From NCBI RefSeq assembly GCF_050003625.1, contig NC_134398.1:97549674-97613673 (forward strand): a stretch of DNA of 64,000 nt, given 5' to 3'. A program made the position numbers and the translations under genes. The stretch's first letter is position 1. Each line of letters begins with the position of its first letter. Positions 53,471-64,000 of the stretch are shown piece after piece. Below the pieces are notes generated by a model that saw nothing but the letters and a program-made list of their open reading frames with translations, had not been told where the DNA came from and did no database searches. The stretch is from Haematobia irritans (lineage: Eukaryota; Arthropoda; Insecta; Diptera; Muscidae).

Positions 53471-54731
53471 TTTTTTATCTCACCTAATTTGGCATAGTTT
53501 AATCAATCTCGATCGATTTTGTTCCCTGCTCCATTCTATCAATGTTTTTAAGACTATTTAATGAAACTTTCACTGGTAGGAGGATGATTTGAATTAAATT
53601 TAGTGAATCGTTTCAAACACATATGTTTCATATATTCATTAGGATCTCAAGGATCAAAGACCTGGTGGTCTTTCGAAACTTTACTGAAGTGGACCAATAT
53701 TTTATGGAAGATTGCTTCTACACATAATTTATCAAGAAATTAAGTATTGGCATTATAAGCACACCGAGAACTTTAAGATCCCCGAGTGGGTTACTTGACC
53801 ACTAAATAGTTTGGTGGGTTGCTCACTGAGTAATTAAATTGCGCATTAATATTGAGACAGCTTTCAACGGCCTATAAAGTTGGCAAACATTGAGAGCTGA
53901 GAAGCGAAAAATCATCAAAGAGGACCAGCACAAAATACCAATATTCCAGTAACATTCCTATCTTCACGGCACAACATCTGGAAATACAAACCATACATTT
54001 CCAGAATTTTTTTAACAAGTCAGTATCACTTTATAAGGCATTGTGATCGCTGCTCTGTAATTCTTCTATTCTCAAAAACAACAAATAAGTTAAAATACAA
54101 ATAGTAACGTGCTAAAACTACTTGGAAACTAAAACTACAAGTAAATTCTTGCAAGAGTGCGTATTTTCAGATGTTCGTGCCGAATTAATTTTACATAGAA
54201 AAGAAATAAGTTTAGTTAATAGTAAAATTAAGTATAATCACTAAAAATATTCAGCCCCAATAGTTATAATTAATACCTGAAATATTCAGCAATATCTACA
54301 CTTGGATTTCGACTATAAATATCGATTTGCAGAGGCCTCTTCAGATTCGTGGATGAATTGGTGAGTCAAATAAAAATTGTTTGGTAGTAATAGCGAACCA
54401 ACCAAAAAACAAAACAAATTTCAATTTGATTTAAAAATCATTCAATGAAGATAATTAAAAGTGATATTAGTACAAATTATCGATAAAAAAATATAGATTC
54501 TGAATTATTTCGGTGTTTGTGGAAAGCCTCATATGGTCTTCTTCCTTCCTATGTTACTTTAAATTGGCTGATTATTTCTTGTGAGCTTCCTAAAAAAAGA
54601 GATACTAAAATAAAGCACTAAAACTAATTTTTAATCTTCCGAGAATATATTCGACATTATCCTTGTATAAAGATGTAGCCAAAAACAATTGTACCTATAT
54701 ATGGTTTATTCAAAATGCAGATGTTAACATA

Positions 54732-54733
<2 letters not shown>
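53471..54733 (-). repeat. R unit, copy 2 (inverted)
   Basis: Reverse of copy 1, with the same order of blocks, e.g. cattgagagctgagaagcga at 53,889 and taaaactacttggaaactaa at 54,113. It ends with the LINE C-terminal scrap (54,640-54,733). Confidence 0.85.
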
Positions 54734-54803
<70 letters not shown>

Positions 54804-54985
54804 TATGTTAACATCTGCATTTTGAATAAACCATATATAGGTACAATTGTTTTTGGTTACATCTTTATACAAGGATAATGTCGAATATATTCTCGGAAGA
54901 TTAAAAATTAGTTTTAGTGCTTTATTTTAGTATCTCTTTTTTTAGGAAGCTCACAAGAAATAATCAGCCAATTTAAAGTAACATT
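54550..54985. repeat. Palindrome, ~218-bp arms, centred in (TA)n
   Basis: 54,550-54,767 and 54,768-54,985 are inverted copies. The same 71-codon frame reads on both strands. The centre is the TA array 54,734-54,801. At 54,986 the right arm abruptly becomes inverted LTR sequence while the left continues as R unit. Confidence 0.92.
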
Positions 54986-56639
54986 ATTATTTCAATGAAA
55001 TTCACATTTATTAACAACATTCATTACGAAAATTTAGATTACTCATAATAACATATTATAATAGAATTAACATATTTCCTTGAGTGTAACTAAAAATCAA
55101 AACAAAATAATGCATTGTATCTTTTTCTGATTCACAAAAAGCGAAATAGAAAAGAAATAAAATGACAAAAAATAGAAAAAAATACTACAAGAGATTTATA
55201 TGTATGTTTGTTTGTTTAGGAGCTCCACCAAAGAAAGAACCCTAAAGGGAGTTAATGTATATGTCGATTAATAAAGCAGGTGTTCTGCGTGCTCTGGAGG
55301 AGAGAGCAAAATTCCCTCAGTGATTATAAGGTATAACACTCTCTATGCAGGGGAATTACAATCATTGATCAATTACGTATAACACTTTAGTATCTCTTTT
55401 TTTAGGAAGTTCACAAGAAATAATCAGCCAATTTAAAATAACATAGGAAGGAAAAAGACCATATGGGGCTTTCCACAAACACCGAAATAATTCAGAATCT
55501 ATACTTTTATCGATAATTTGTACGAATATTATTTACCTTGATTGAATGATTTTTAAATCTAATTGAAATTTGTTTTGTTTTTTGGTTGGTTCGCTATTAC
55601 TACCAAACAATTTTTATTTGACTCACCAATTCAACCACGAATCTAAAGAGGCCTCTGCAAATCGATGTTTATAGTCGAAATCCAAGTGTAGAAATTGCTG
55701 AATATTTCAGGTATTAATTATAACTATTGGGGCTGAATATTTTTAGTGATTAGACTTAATTTTACTATTAACTAAACTTATTTCTTTTCTATGTAAAATT
55801 AATTCGTCACGAACATCTGAAAATACGCACTCTTGCAAGAATTTACTGGTAGTTTTAGTTTCCAAGTAGTTTTAGCACGTTACTATTTATATTTTAACTT
55901 ATTTTGTGTTTTTGAGAATAGAAGAATTACAGAGCCGCGATCACAATGCCTTATAAAGTGATACTGACTTGTTAAAAAATTCTGGAAATGTATGGTTTGT
56001 ATTTCCAGATGTTCGTGAAGATAGGAATGTTACTGGAATATTGGTATTTTGTGCTGGTCCTCTTTGATGATTTTTCGCTTCTCAGCTCTCAATGTTTGCC
56101 AGCCGTTGAAAGCTGTCTCAATATTAATGCGCAATTTAATTACTCAGTGAGCAACCCACCAAACTATTTAGTGGTCAAGTAACCCACTCGGGATCTTAAA
56201 GTTCTCGGTGTCCTTATAATGCCAATACTTAATTTCTTGATAAATTATATGTAGAAGCAATCTTCCATAAAATATTGGTCCACTTCAATAAAGTTTCGAA
56301 AGACCGCCAGGTCTTTGATCCTTGAGATCCTAACGAATATATGAAACACATGTGTTTGAAACGATTCACTAAATTTAATTCAAATCATTCTCTTACCAGT
56401 GAAAGTTTCATTAAATAGTCTTAACAACATTGATAGAATGGAGCAGGGAACAAAATCGATCGAGATTGATTAAACTATGCCAAATTAAGTGAGATAAAAA
56501 AATTTTATTTCAATCCAGAAATATCCACAATTTTAGAAAGTATCGTATATTGTTCGCTGCTTTTACAATTCGGAAGAGAACACATATACTATTTCATTAT
56601 TAACTCGCTTTCCAAATTTTATTGCTTCTATTAATTTTC

Positions 56640-57032
56640 TCCTCGAATAGTTCAACGTGTAAAATAGAAAAGTCAGATATTAAGAATTGAGTAAAACAGG
56701 AAGTCTCGAAATCACGCTGACTTTGAAAGCTTAGTAAAATTTCCCCTATTCTTGGAATACTTTATAAAGTGAAGAATAAACTCACTGAGAGCACAAAGTT
56801 GAAGGTTTACGAATGTCTCATTCAAAGTAAAATCAATTATTTGTCCTTAATATATGGTCGCCAAAGGAATGCTGATCTAAAATCAATACAAATAATTAAA
56901 AATAAAGCGCTAAAACTAATTTTTAATCTTCCGAGAACATATTCGACATTATCCTTGTATAAAGATGTAGCCAAAAACAATTATACCTATATATGGTTTA
57001 TTCAAAACGCAGATGTTAACATACTTTTATAA
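56640..57032 (+). pseudogene. LINE reverse transcriptase C-terminal fragment (left arm)
   Basis: Reads FSPILGILYKVKNKL-like sequence, then LKVYECLIQSKINYLSLIYG, IQIIKNKALKLIFNLP and LYKDVAKNN, the thumb/C-terminal region typical of jockey/CR1-type LINEs. Truncated by (TA)n. It has no catalytic core. Confidence 0.75.
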
Positions 57033-57084
57033 AGTTTATATATATATTCCGGATCACAAATTGGGGATCCATACTACATTTTTT

Positions 57085-57272
<188 letters not shown>

Positions 57273-57324
57273 AAAAAATGTAGTATGGATCCCCAATTTG
57301 TGATCCGGAATATATATATAAACT

Positions 57325-57715
57325 TTATAAAAGTATGTTAACATCTGCGTTTTGAATAAACCATATATAGGTATAATTGTTTTTGGCTACATCTTTATAC
57401 AAGGATAATGTCGAATATGTTCTCGGAAGATTAAAAATTAGTTTTAGCGCTTTATTTTTAATTATTTGTATTGATTTTAGATCAGCATTCCTTTGGCGAC
57501 CATATATTAAGGACAAATAATTGATTTTACTTTGAATGAGACATTCGTAAACCTTCAACGTTGTGCTCTCAGTGAGTTTATTCTTCACTTTATAAAGTAT
57601 TCCAAGAATAGGGGAAATTTTACTAAGCTTTCAAAGTCAGCGTGATTTCGAGACTTCCTGTTTTACTCAATTCTTAATATCTGACTTTTCTATTTTACAC
57701 GTTGAACTATTCGAG
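57325..57715 (-). pseudogene. LINE reverse transcriptase C-terminal fragment (right arm)
   Basis: Mirror copy of 56,640-57,032. Only one residue differs (STTLK against STKLK), from an A/C change. Confidence 0.75.
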
Positions 57716-58973
57716 CGAGAAAATTAATAGAAGCAATAAAATTTGGAAAGCGAGTTAATAATGAAATAGTATATGTGTTCTCTTCCGAATTGTAAAAGCA
57801 GCGAACAATATACGATACTTTCTAAAATTGTGGATATTTCTGGATTGAAATAAAATTTTTTTATCTCACTTAATTTGGCATAGTTTAATCAATCTCGATC
57901 GATTTTGTTCCCTGCTCCATTCTATCAATGTTGTTAAGACTATTTAATGAAACTTTCACTGGTAAGAGAATGATTTGAATTAAATTTAGTGAATCGTTTC
58001 AAACACATGTGTTTCATATATTCGTTAGGATCTCAAGGATCAAAGACCTGGCGGTCTTTCGAAACTTTATTGAAGAGGACCAATATTTTATGGAAGATTG
58101 CTTCTACACATAATTTATCAAGAAATTAAGTATTGGCATTATAAGGACACCGAGAACTTTAAGATCCCGAGTGGGTTACTTGACCACTAAATAGTTTGGT
58201 GGGTTGCTCACTGAGTAATTAAATTGCGCATTAATATTGAGACAGCTTTCAACGGCTGGCAAACATTGAGAGCTGAGAAGCGAAAAATCATCAAAGAGGA
58301 CCAGCACAAAATACCAATATTCCAGTAACATTCCTATCTTCACGAACATCTGGAAATACAAACCATACATTTCCAGAATTTTTTAACAAGTCAGTATCAC
58401 TTTATAAGGCATTGTGATCGCGGCTCTGTAATTCTTCTATTCTCAAAAACACAAAATAAGTTAAAATATAAATAGTAACGTGCTAAAACTACTTGGAAAC
58501 TAAAACTACCAGTAAATTCTTGCAAGAGTGCGTATTTTCAGATGTTCGTGACGAATTAATTTTACATAGAAAAGAAATAAGTTTAGTTAATAGTAAAATT
58601 AAGTCTAATCACTAAAAATATTCAGCCCCAATAGTTATAATTAATACCTGAAATATTCAGCAATTTCTACACTTGGATTTCGACTATAAACATCGATTTG
58701 CAGAGGCCTCTTTAGATTCGTGGTTGAATTGGTGAGTCAAATAAAAATTGTTTGGTAGTAATAGCGAACCAACCAAAAAACAAAACAAATTTCAATTAGA
58801 TTTAAAAATCATTCAATCAAGGTAAATAATATTCGTACAAATTATCGATAAAAGTATAGATTCTGAATTATTTCGGTGTTTGTGGAAAGCCCCATATGGT
58901 CTTTTTCCTTCCTATGTTATTTTAAATTGGCTGATTATTTCTTGTGAACTTCCTAAAAAAAGAGATACTAAAG
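57716..58973 (-). repeat. R unit, copy 4 (right palindrome arm)
   Basis: Same blocks as the other R units in minus orientation, ending gagatactaaag where an LTR begins. The matching plus copy is 55,385-56,639. Confidence 0.85.
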
Positions 58974-59719
58974 TGTTATACGTAATTGATCAATGATTGT
59001 AATTCCCCTGCATAGAGAGTGTTATACCTTATAATCACTGAGGGAATTTTGCTCTCTCCTCCAGAGCACGCAGAACACCTGCTTTATTAATCGACATATA
59101 CATTAACTCCCTTTAGGGTTCTTTCTTTGGTGGAGCTCCTAAACAAACAAACATACATATAAATCTCTTGTAGTATTTTTTTCTATTTTTTGTCATTTTA
59201 TTTCTTTTCTATTTCGCTTTTTGTGAATCAGAAAAAGATACAATGCATTATTTTGTTTTGATTTTTAGTTACACTCAAGGAAATATGTTAATTCTATTAT
59301 AATATGTTATTATGAGTAATCTAAATTTTCGTAATGAATGTTGTTAATAAATGTGAATTTCATTGAAATAATGATTGGTTAAAAAAAATCTTGGGGTTTT
59401 CCATGGTGATGAAAAGGAGCAGGCTAGTTTCGGAATATTTGAGTTTGGGGGTTCTAGAGGTAAAAAGCTGAAATCTAGAACGACGGTAGGATAGGGTAAG
59501 CACTGTGTATATGTCGCATTGTTCGGTAACCCCAATTTAATCATTAACAACTGTTGCTATAATTTTTGTTTTTTTTTCGCTGAGGGGCTTTTTGTTTTTA
59601 AATGTATTATAGTAACTTGGTCCACTTTAATTTTTTTTGTTGTAGTTTTTAAGGGAGTCTTGTATGACTAAACTGAGGAGAAATTAGTAGGGATACGAAC
59701 CCCCCACATGGTCATTACA
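58974..59719 (+). repeat. LTR of the right-hand Ty3/gypsy element
   Basis: tg...ca ends, followed after four bases by the primer binding site. The first ~400 bp are mirrored at 54,986-55,384. Confidence 0.75.
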
Positions 59720-60796
59720 ATAAATGGCGCCCAACAAGTGGGGCCGAAAATGTTATTTTCGGTTCATAAATTCTGTTATTTTATTTTTATTAGATTTCAT
59801 TTTTTCAGCCTTAGATACTACTTCGAAAATATGGTGAAAAGATCATAGAAATATATAATTATTCGTTGCAGGATATCTTTGTCATCTTGAGGTTTCGAGA
59901 GACTTACCGCTCCAGATTGGTCATACCAGAGCACGCAGAACACCTGCTTTATTAATCGACATATACATTAACTCCCTTTAGGGTTCTTTCTTTGGTGGAG
60001 CTCCTAAACAAACAAACATACATATAAATCTCTTGTAGTATTTTTTTCTATTTTTTGTCATTTTATTTCTTTTCTATTTCGCTTTTTGTGAATCAGAAAA
60101 AGATACAATGCATTATTTTGTTTTGATTTTTAGTTACACTCAAGGAAATATGTTAATTCTATTATAATATGTTATTATGAGTAATCTAAATTTTCGTAAT
60201 GAATGTTGTTAATAAATGTGAATTTCATTGAAATAATGATTGGTTAAAAAAAATCTTGGGGTTTTCCATGGTGATGAAAAGGAGCAGGCTAGTTTCGGAA
60301 TATTTGAGTTTGGGGGTTCTAGAGGTAAAAAGCTGAAATCTAGAACGACGGTAGGATAGGGTAAGCACTGTGTATATGTCGCATTGTTCGGTAACCCCAA
60401 TTTAATCATTAACAACTGTTGCTATAATTTTTGTTTTTTTTTTTTTTTCGCTGAGGGGCTTTTTGTTTTTAAATGTATTATAGTAACTTGGTCCACTTTA
60501 ATTTTTTTTGTTGTAGTTTTTAAGGGAGTCTTGTATGACTAAACTGAGGAGAAATTAGTAGGGATACGAACCCCCCACATGGTCATTACAATAAATGGCG
60601 CCCAACAAGTGGGGCCGAAAATGTTATTTTCGGTTCATAAATTCTGTTATTTTATTTTTATTAGATTTCATTTTTTCAGCCTTAGATACTACTTCGAAAA
60701 TATGGTGAAAAGATCATAGAAATATATAATTATTCGTTGCAGGATATCTTTGTCATCTTGAGGTTTCGAGAGACTTACCGCTTCAGATTGGTCATA
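59061..60796 (+). repeat. 865-bp tandem duplication of LTR 3' part, primer site and leader
   Basis: 59,061-59,925 is repeated from 59,926. The copies look the same except for a longer T run (about 60,431-60,447) and a single T/C near the end. Each copy carries ataaatggcgcccaacaagt. Confidence 0.92.
59724..59741 (+). other. Primer binding site, first copy
   Basis: tggcgcccaacaagtggg just after the LTR end, tRNA-Lys type. The second copy is at about 60,596. Confidence 0.7.
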
Positions 60797-61198
60797 CCTT
60801 TTCCATGGACTGGTAGCGATATTTAGAATGCATTATCTAGGGTTAGTTTTATATAAGTCAGCAAATTTGTTTCATTTGGTTTCAGGTATCACCACCAAGT
60901 GTTGGTAAGGATAACAATAGGGATAACAATAAGGATAACAGTTTGCTGATAACAATTCATTGTCCGATTAATGCTTGAGGACATCAGAGTAGTAGGAGGT
61001 GTAGGTGGTTTAATTAAGTGAAATTTTTTGTTAGCATTTATATAAAACACCATATCCAGGATTTGTTTTTTTGGTACCGAAGTTAGCATGCGAACACAAA
61101 TAAGCTAGCTACATTTTTTTATCGATCATTCATGGAAAACCCGAAAGTATATGTTAATCTATATAAATTTAAATATTTTCTACTTTGATTTTGAGGAA
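60797..61198 (+). other. Leader of the Ty3/gypsy element
   Basis: Non-coding; contains aataggga/ataacaa small tandem repeats near 60,905-60,950. No gene. Confidence 0.45.
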
Positions 61199-62590
61199 TT
61201 GTTCACATATATTTCATAGTTTGTATTGAGACTCATCTTGCTAAGGCAACTGAGGGATCATTTCCGTTAGATGCTAATGATACCCCATCAAAAGTTAACA
61301 AACCTTTTCGCTTTCAAAATAAAGGGAAAGCTAGAGGAGCCAAGGCTCACAATTACAACACTAGGCAGAGGCATGGGTTAATTCCAACAGTTCCCAATCA
61401 TGAAACTTTTTTATTGAATTTGTCCTCACAGGATAATGACAATGCCGCTAGTAACTCAATTTCTACCGGACATAGGAATATAGGCAACGAAGTTCAAGAC
61501 CAGAATTTGAATCCTTTTCCCAAAGATTCGGCAATAGATTATTCTCGGACCAATCATATGATCGAGGAGAGCATTTCTAGGGTGTTAGGGTCCTTGAATA
61601 TCCATCCTCCAACTAGGGTTAATCAGGATATACAAACTAACAATTATTTTCCTCCCTCTAATGATATGTCAAATAATTTAGAGGGGAATTCAAATCAGAG
61701 TGGACGTGGGAATCCCCCAAATAATTCTCCTTTACCATCGGCTAGTAATATCCACTGGAATATCGAATCAAGTGGTTCGGAAATGTCTAGGATGACATTT
61801 ACTGCGGACAAAAAACCCACATAATAAATGGCTGGGGTTTGAAATTTGATGGATTGGAAAATGGATTGAGTATAGATGAACTTCTATATCGTCTACGATC
61901 CTTGACCATTGATAACTTTAACGGTGGTTATGCCATAATTTGTCGCAACCTACAGGTTCTACTCGGAGGCAAAGCCAGGGATTGGTATTGGTGATACCGT
62001 AAGAATGTGTCTTCTGTAGAATGGAATGCGTTTTGTGATGCAATCCGACTTCAATATAGGACCTTTAGGTCCACATTCGACATTAAAGAAGAAATTCGCA
62101 ATCGGCGACAAAGAATAGGTGAGACATTTGATGCGTTCTATGATAACATTTCAAGTATCATGGATTCTTTACCAGGACCAACGGGGGAAGACGAATTGAT
62201 TGAAATATTGATATGTAACCTTAGGCCTGAAATACGGCAGGAATTATTATACGTTCCAATAGGATCCATTTCTGAATTGCGCAAGTTGGTGCAGAAAAGA
62301 GAGCAATTTTTGAGAGACGAGCATGTTCGAAAATGCCCAATTATCCTGCTCAACAACGAGGACAGATATCTGAAGTTGACATTATAAATGACTCGTCCTA
62401 TGATGAACCCGATTTTGTTCAACCAACAATTAACGCCCTTCAATCGAAGACCTCCGGATTGATTTGCTGGAATTGTCATGGTCTTGGACATAGATGAGAT
62501 GACTGTGTAGAAGATAGACGGATTTTTTGCTACGGATGTGGGGCGAAAAGAGTTTACAAGCCCAACTGCCATAATTGTAGAAATAGGAAA
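61199..62590 (+). pseudogene. gag: gag of the right-hand Ty3/gypsy element, broken
   Basis: An open frame without a clear ATG runs from about 61,199 to a double stop at 61,819 (Asn/Ser-rich, MIEESISRVLGSLNIHPP). After it the capsid core is read as LLYRLRSLTIDNFNGG and LLGGKARDWYW, a stop, then WNAFCDAIRLQYRTF and ILICNLRPEIRQELLY. A zinc knuckle follows (CWNCHGLGHR with a stop replacing a residue, then CYGCG). At least four disabling changes are present. Confidence 0.8.
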
Positions 62591-62639
62591 ATAAATTTCT
62601 CAAAAAACGTGACAGATCCTGTTCCCCAAGGGGAACAAA

Positions 62640-62972
62640 AGAAACCCCTGAATTAGAATTACCTCCCGAAATTGATTTTCATTCCAATATAAATTCTGGT
62701 GAGGGAAATTTAAATTTTTGTGAGCTTGGATTGATCGATACAGGAGCCAGCGTCAGCTGTATTGGCTCTTCCTTAGCTGCGACTGATTTTTCGACCTATG
62801 CTGAATTTCATAAATGTAAATCGTTTGTGAAAACAGCTGATGGTAGTCCATTACACGTTGTAGGATGGATCGATACTAATGTCACCTTTAAGAATCAAAC
62901 GCATAATCTTCGATTTTTTTTAGTTCCTTCCATACACCCAGAAAAAAGTGACCCCTTCTTTAAGTTAAAATG
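62640..62972 (+). pseudogene. Retroviral-type aspartic protease fragment
   Basis: LGLIDTGASVSCIGSS gives the catalytic DTGA, followed by VVGWIDTNVTF and LRFFLVPS. The frame ends at 62,972 before the conserved second protease motif, and the similarity stops there. Confidence 0.75.
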
Positions 62973-63300
62973 AACTCATTGTGAAGAAAGTTGAACTTCG
63001 TATAGCGCCAAAGAAATTTTTATTTGTTTGAACGATGTGATTTTCGTAGAAATTAGGTATAATGCATTCCATATATTAGTTAACGTTTTCCTATATTTAT
63101 GTACCACTATACTACAGAATGAAAAAATTTAACTGATTTGAATTCATATATGGAATGATTTTATTGAAAATGTTTCATTCATTTGGACAAATCTTACACA
63201 TTTGTGGTAAAACTTTTACTTCATAATTAGAACTGCTTACCTTCGTTTTTAAATACAATTTTATTTATTTATATAGGCAATTTTTTCTTCAATAAAATAC
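62973..63300. other. Unassigned AT-rich sequence
   Basis: Contains inverted attccatatat (63,067) and atatatggaat (63,147), which could be the ends of a small MITE. Nothing else seen. Confidence 0.4.
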
Positions 63301-63317
63301 ACGTTTTATTAAGATAT

Positions 63318-63880
63318 TAAATATATTTATTAAGAATCAACAGCATCGAATGGCCTTGAAATACTAGTTTATTATTCCACTATTTCCAATTTCCATGTAA
63401 TGTCATCAACTGTAAAACGCATTTTTCTTCTTGTACCTTTCACTTTTAATAAGTTGCTGCCTAACGATTTTGTCCTCCTTTTATAATTTAAATACCTAAA
63501 AATATAAAAAATCATAAACCATTTTTGTTACAAAAGGTTAGCGTCACTGAATATTACCTGATAATTGAAGATTCCAAAATGAAGACAAATGAAAGGGTTG
63601 TTATTCTGCTGGTGTTTTATTTCTTTATACGCCATCACGAACATGGATAGATTTATTTTCAAAAAACGAAAATTGTTCTCACTAATTTAAAATAATAAAT
63701 ATTTTATATATTTTATTTGTTATTTATTATATTATTTTACCATATTATTTTTTAACAATCTCTCCGTATACCACAACAACGCGATTCCAACTAAAAAAAC
63801 AACCCACGCGCAAACATATCGATTACACCTACGCGCAAACACATCGATTACGATGACAGGTATCGATTACAGGTACACAA
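63318..63880 (-). other. Possible small two-exon gene (minus strand)
   Basis: Minus strand: candidate promoter 63,810-63,870, a possible exon ending at 63,558 with cag/gtaat, a 62-bp GT-AG intron (63,496-63,557) with branch-like ctaac and a T-rich 3' end, a second exon with an open frame to TAA at 63,372 (KRRTKSLGSNLLKVKG, MRFTVDDITWKLEIVE), and AATAAA about 40 bp downstream. The intron size is typical for flies. However, the only ATG of exon 1 (63,644) enters a stop after splicing, so the coding model is unproven. It could be a fragment or a chance arrangement. Confidence 0.25.
63812..63870. promoter_or_regulatory. Cluster of atcgatta (DRE-like) motifs
   Basis: catatcgattac, cacatcgattac and gtatcgattac occur within ~55 bp, two of them in a direct repeat acgcgcaaacayatcgatta. 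They resemble the DREF site TATCGATA of fly core promoters. Confidence 0.3.
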
Positions 63881-64000
63881 TAGATATATAGGAAAATTTC
63901 CTATATTCTAACAAGTGTGTTTCCTTAAGTTTTGAAGGGATTGCATACTTCTTAGTACGAATGAACTAAAATATTTTTTTATGTCACGTGTTGTTCGTAT

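Larger units (their letters stand above)
58974..62972 (+). mobile_element. Decayed Ty3/gypsy LTR retrotransposon with duplicated LTR/leader
   Basis: LTR 58,974-59,719 (tgttatacgtaattgatcaa to ggtcattaca, 746 bp), then a tRNA-Lys-type primer site, a leader, a tandem second copy of part of LTR plus leader, broken gag, and a protease fragment. No reverse transcriptase or 3' LTR is found before the match ends near 62,972. Unrelated to the intact element at 39,739. Confidence 0.8.

Noticed and set aside
54663..54878. Identical 71-codon frames on both strands
   Set aside because: Consequence of the palindrome around (TA)n; the recognisable part is only a scrap of LINE C-terminus.
59344..59550. 68-codon minus-strand frame, duplicated at 60,209
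   Set aside because: Lies inside the LTR and is duplicated only because the LTR segment is.

Overview
The window looks like heterochromatin-like or intergenic DNA of a calyptrate fly (muscid, calliphorid or a relative). The evidence is a mariner nearly identical to the irritans-type element first described from horn fly, LOA-type LINEs with a DUF4780-like ORF1 and TAACC tails, an errantivirus-like provirus, AT-rich composition, and many short interspersed repeats beginning taccctccaccat or taccctgcgcc. This is inferred from repeat families. No conserved host gene is visible. The only non-TE candidate is a weak two-exon signal at the far right (63.3-63.9 kb).

Layout. 1-6.4 kb: a LOA-like LINE fragment (minus), a nearly intact DD37E Tc1/mariner (minus) with a MITE inside it, a dead Tc1-like fragment, and an AATTGATT-rich repeat (family C) holding a second, truncated DD37E copy. 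6.4-16.8 kb: a decayed errantivirus-like provirus (gag, pol, env, 3' LTR stub). Its gag is split by a 5.4 kb LOA-like LINE with 8-bp target duplications, and that LINE's RNase H domain is tandemly duplicated. 16.8-26.3 kb: family C copies, MITEs, (TA)n arrays, a 914-bp tandem duplication and a ~152-bp satellite. 26.3-39.7 kb: layered short elements (families A, B, E, H, T), a SINE that shares the LINE tail, a dead irritans-type mariner, and 29-bp minisatellites.

39,739-48,063 is the one structurally complete element: a Ty3/gypsy LTR retrotransposon with 1,582-bp LTRs that look identical, a 4-bp target duplication, an uninterrupted 1,359-codon gag-pol frame starting inside the primer binding site, a second 215-codon ORF of unknown function, and 21 tandem 26-bp units in each LTR, each predicted to fold into a UUCG-capped hairpin. 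It sits inside a family E repeat. This is the best candidate for an active and partly undescribed system.

48.8-59.4 kb contains a 100-N gap and a chain of repeats in alternating orientation, joined through (TA)n arrays. It includes a 2.2-kb-per-arm, almost perfect palindrome (54,986-59,372). Either (TA)n-driven rearrangement or fold-back misassembly could explain it, and the structure next to the gap favours misassembly for at least part. 58.97-62.97 kb is a decayed Ty3/gypsy element with a partly duplicated LTR/leader. 63-64 kb is low-complexity sequence plus the possible small gene.
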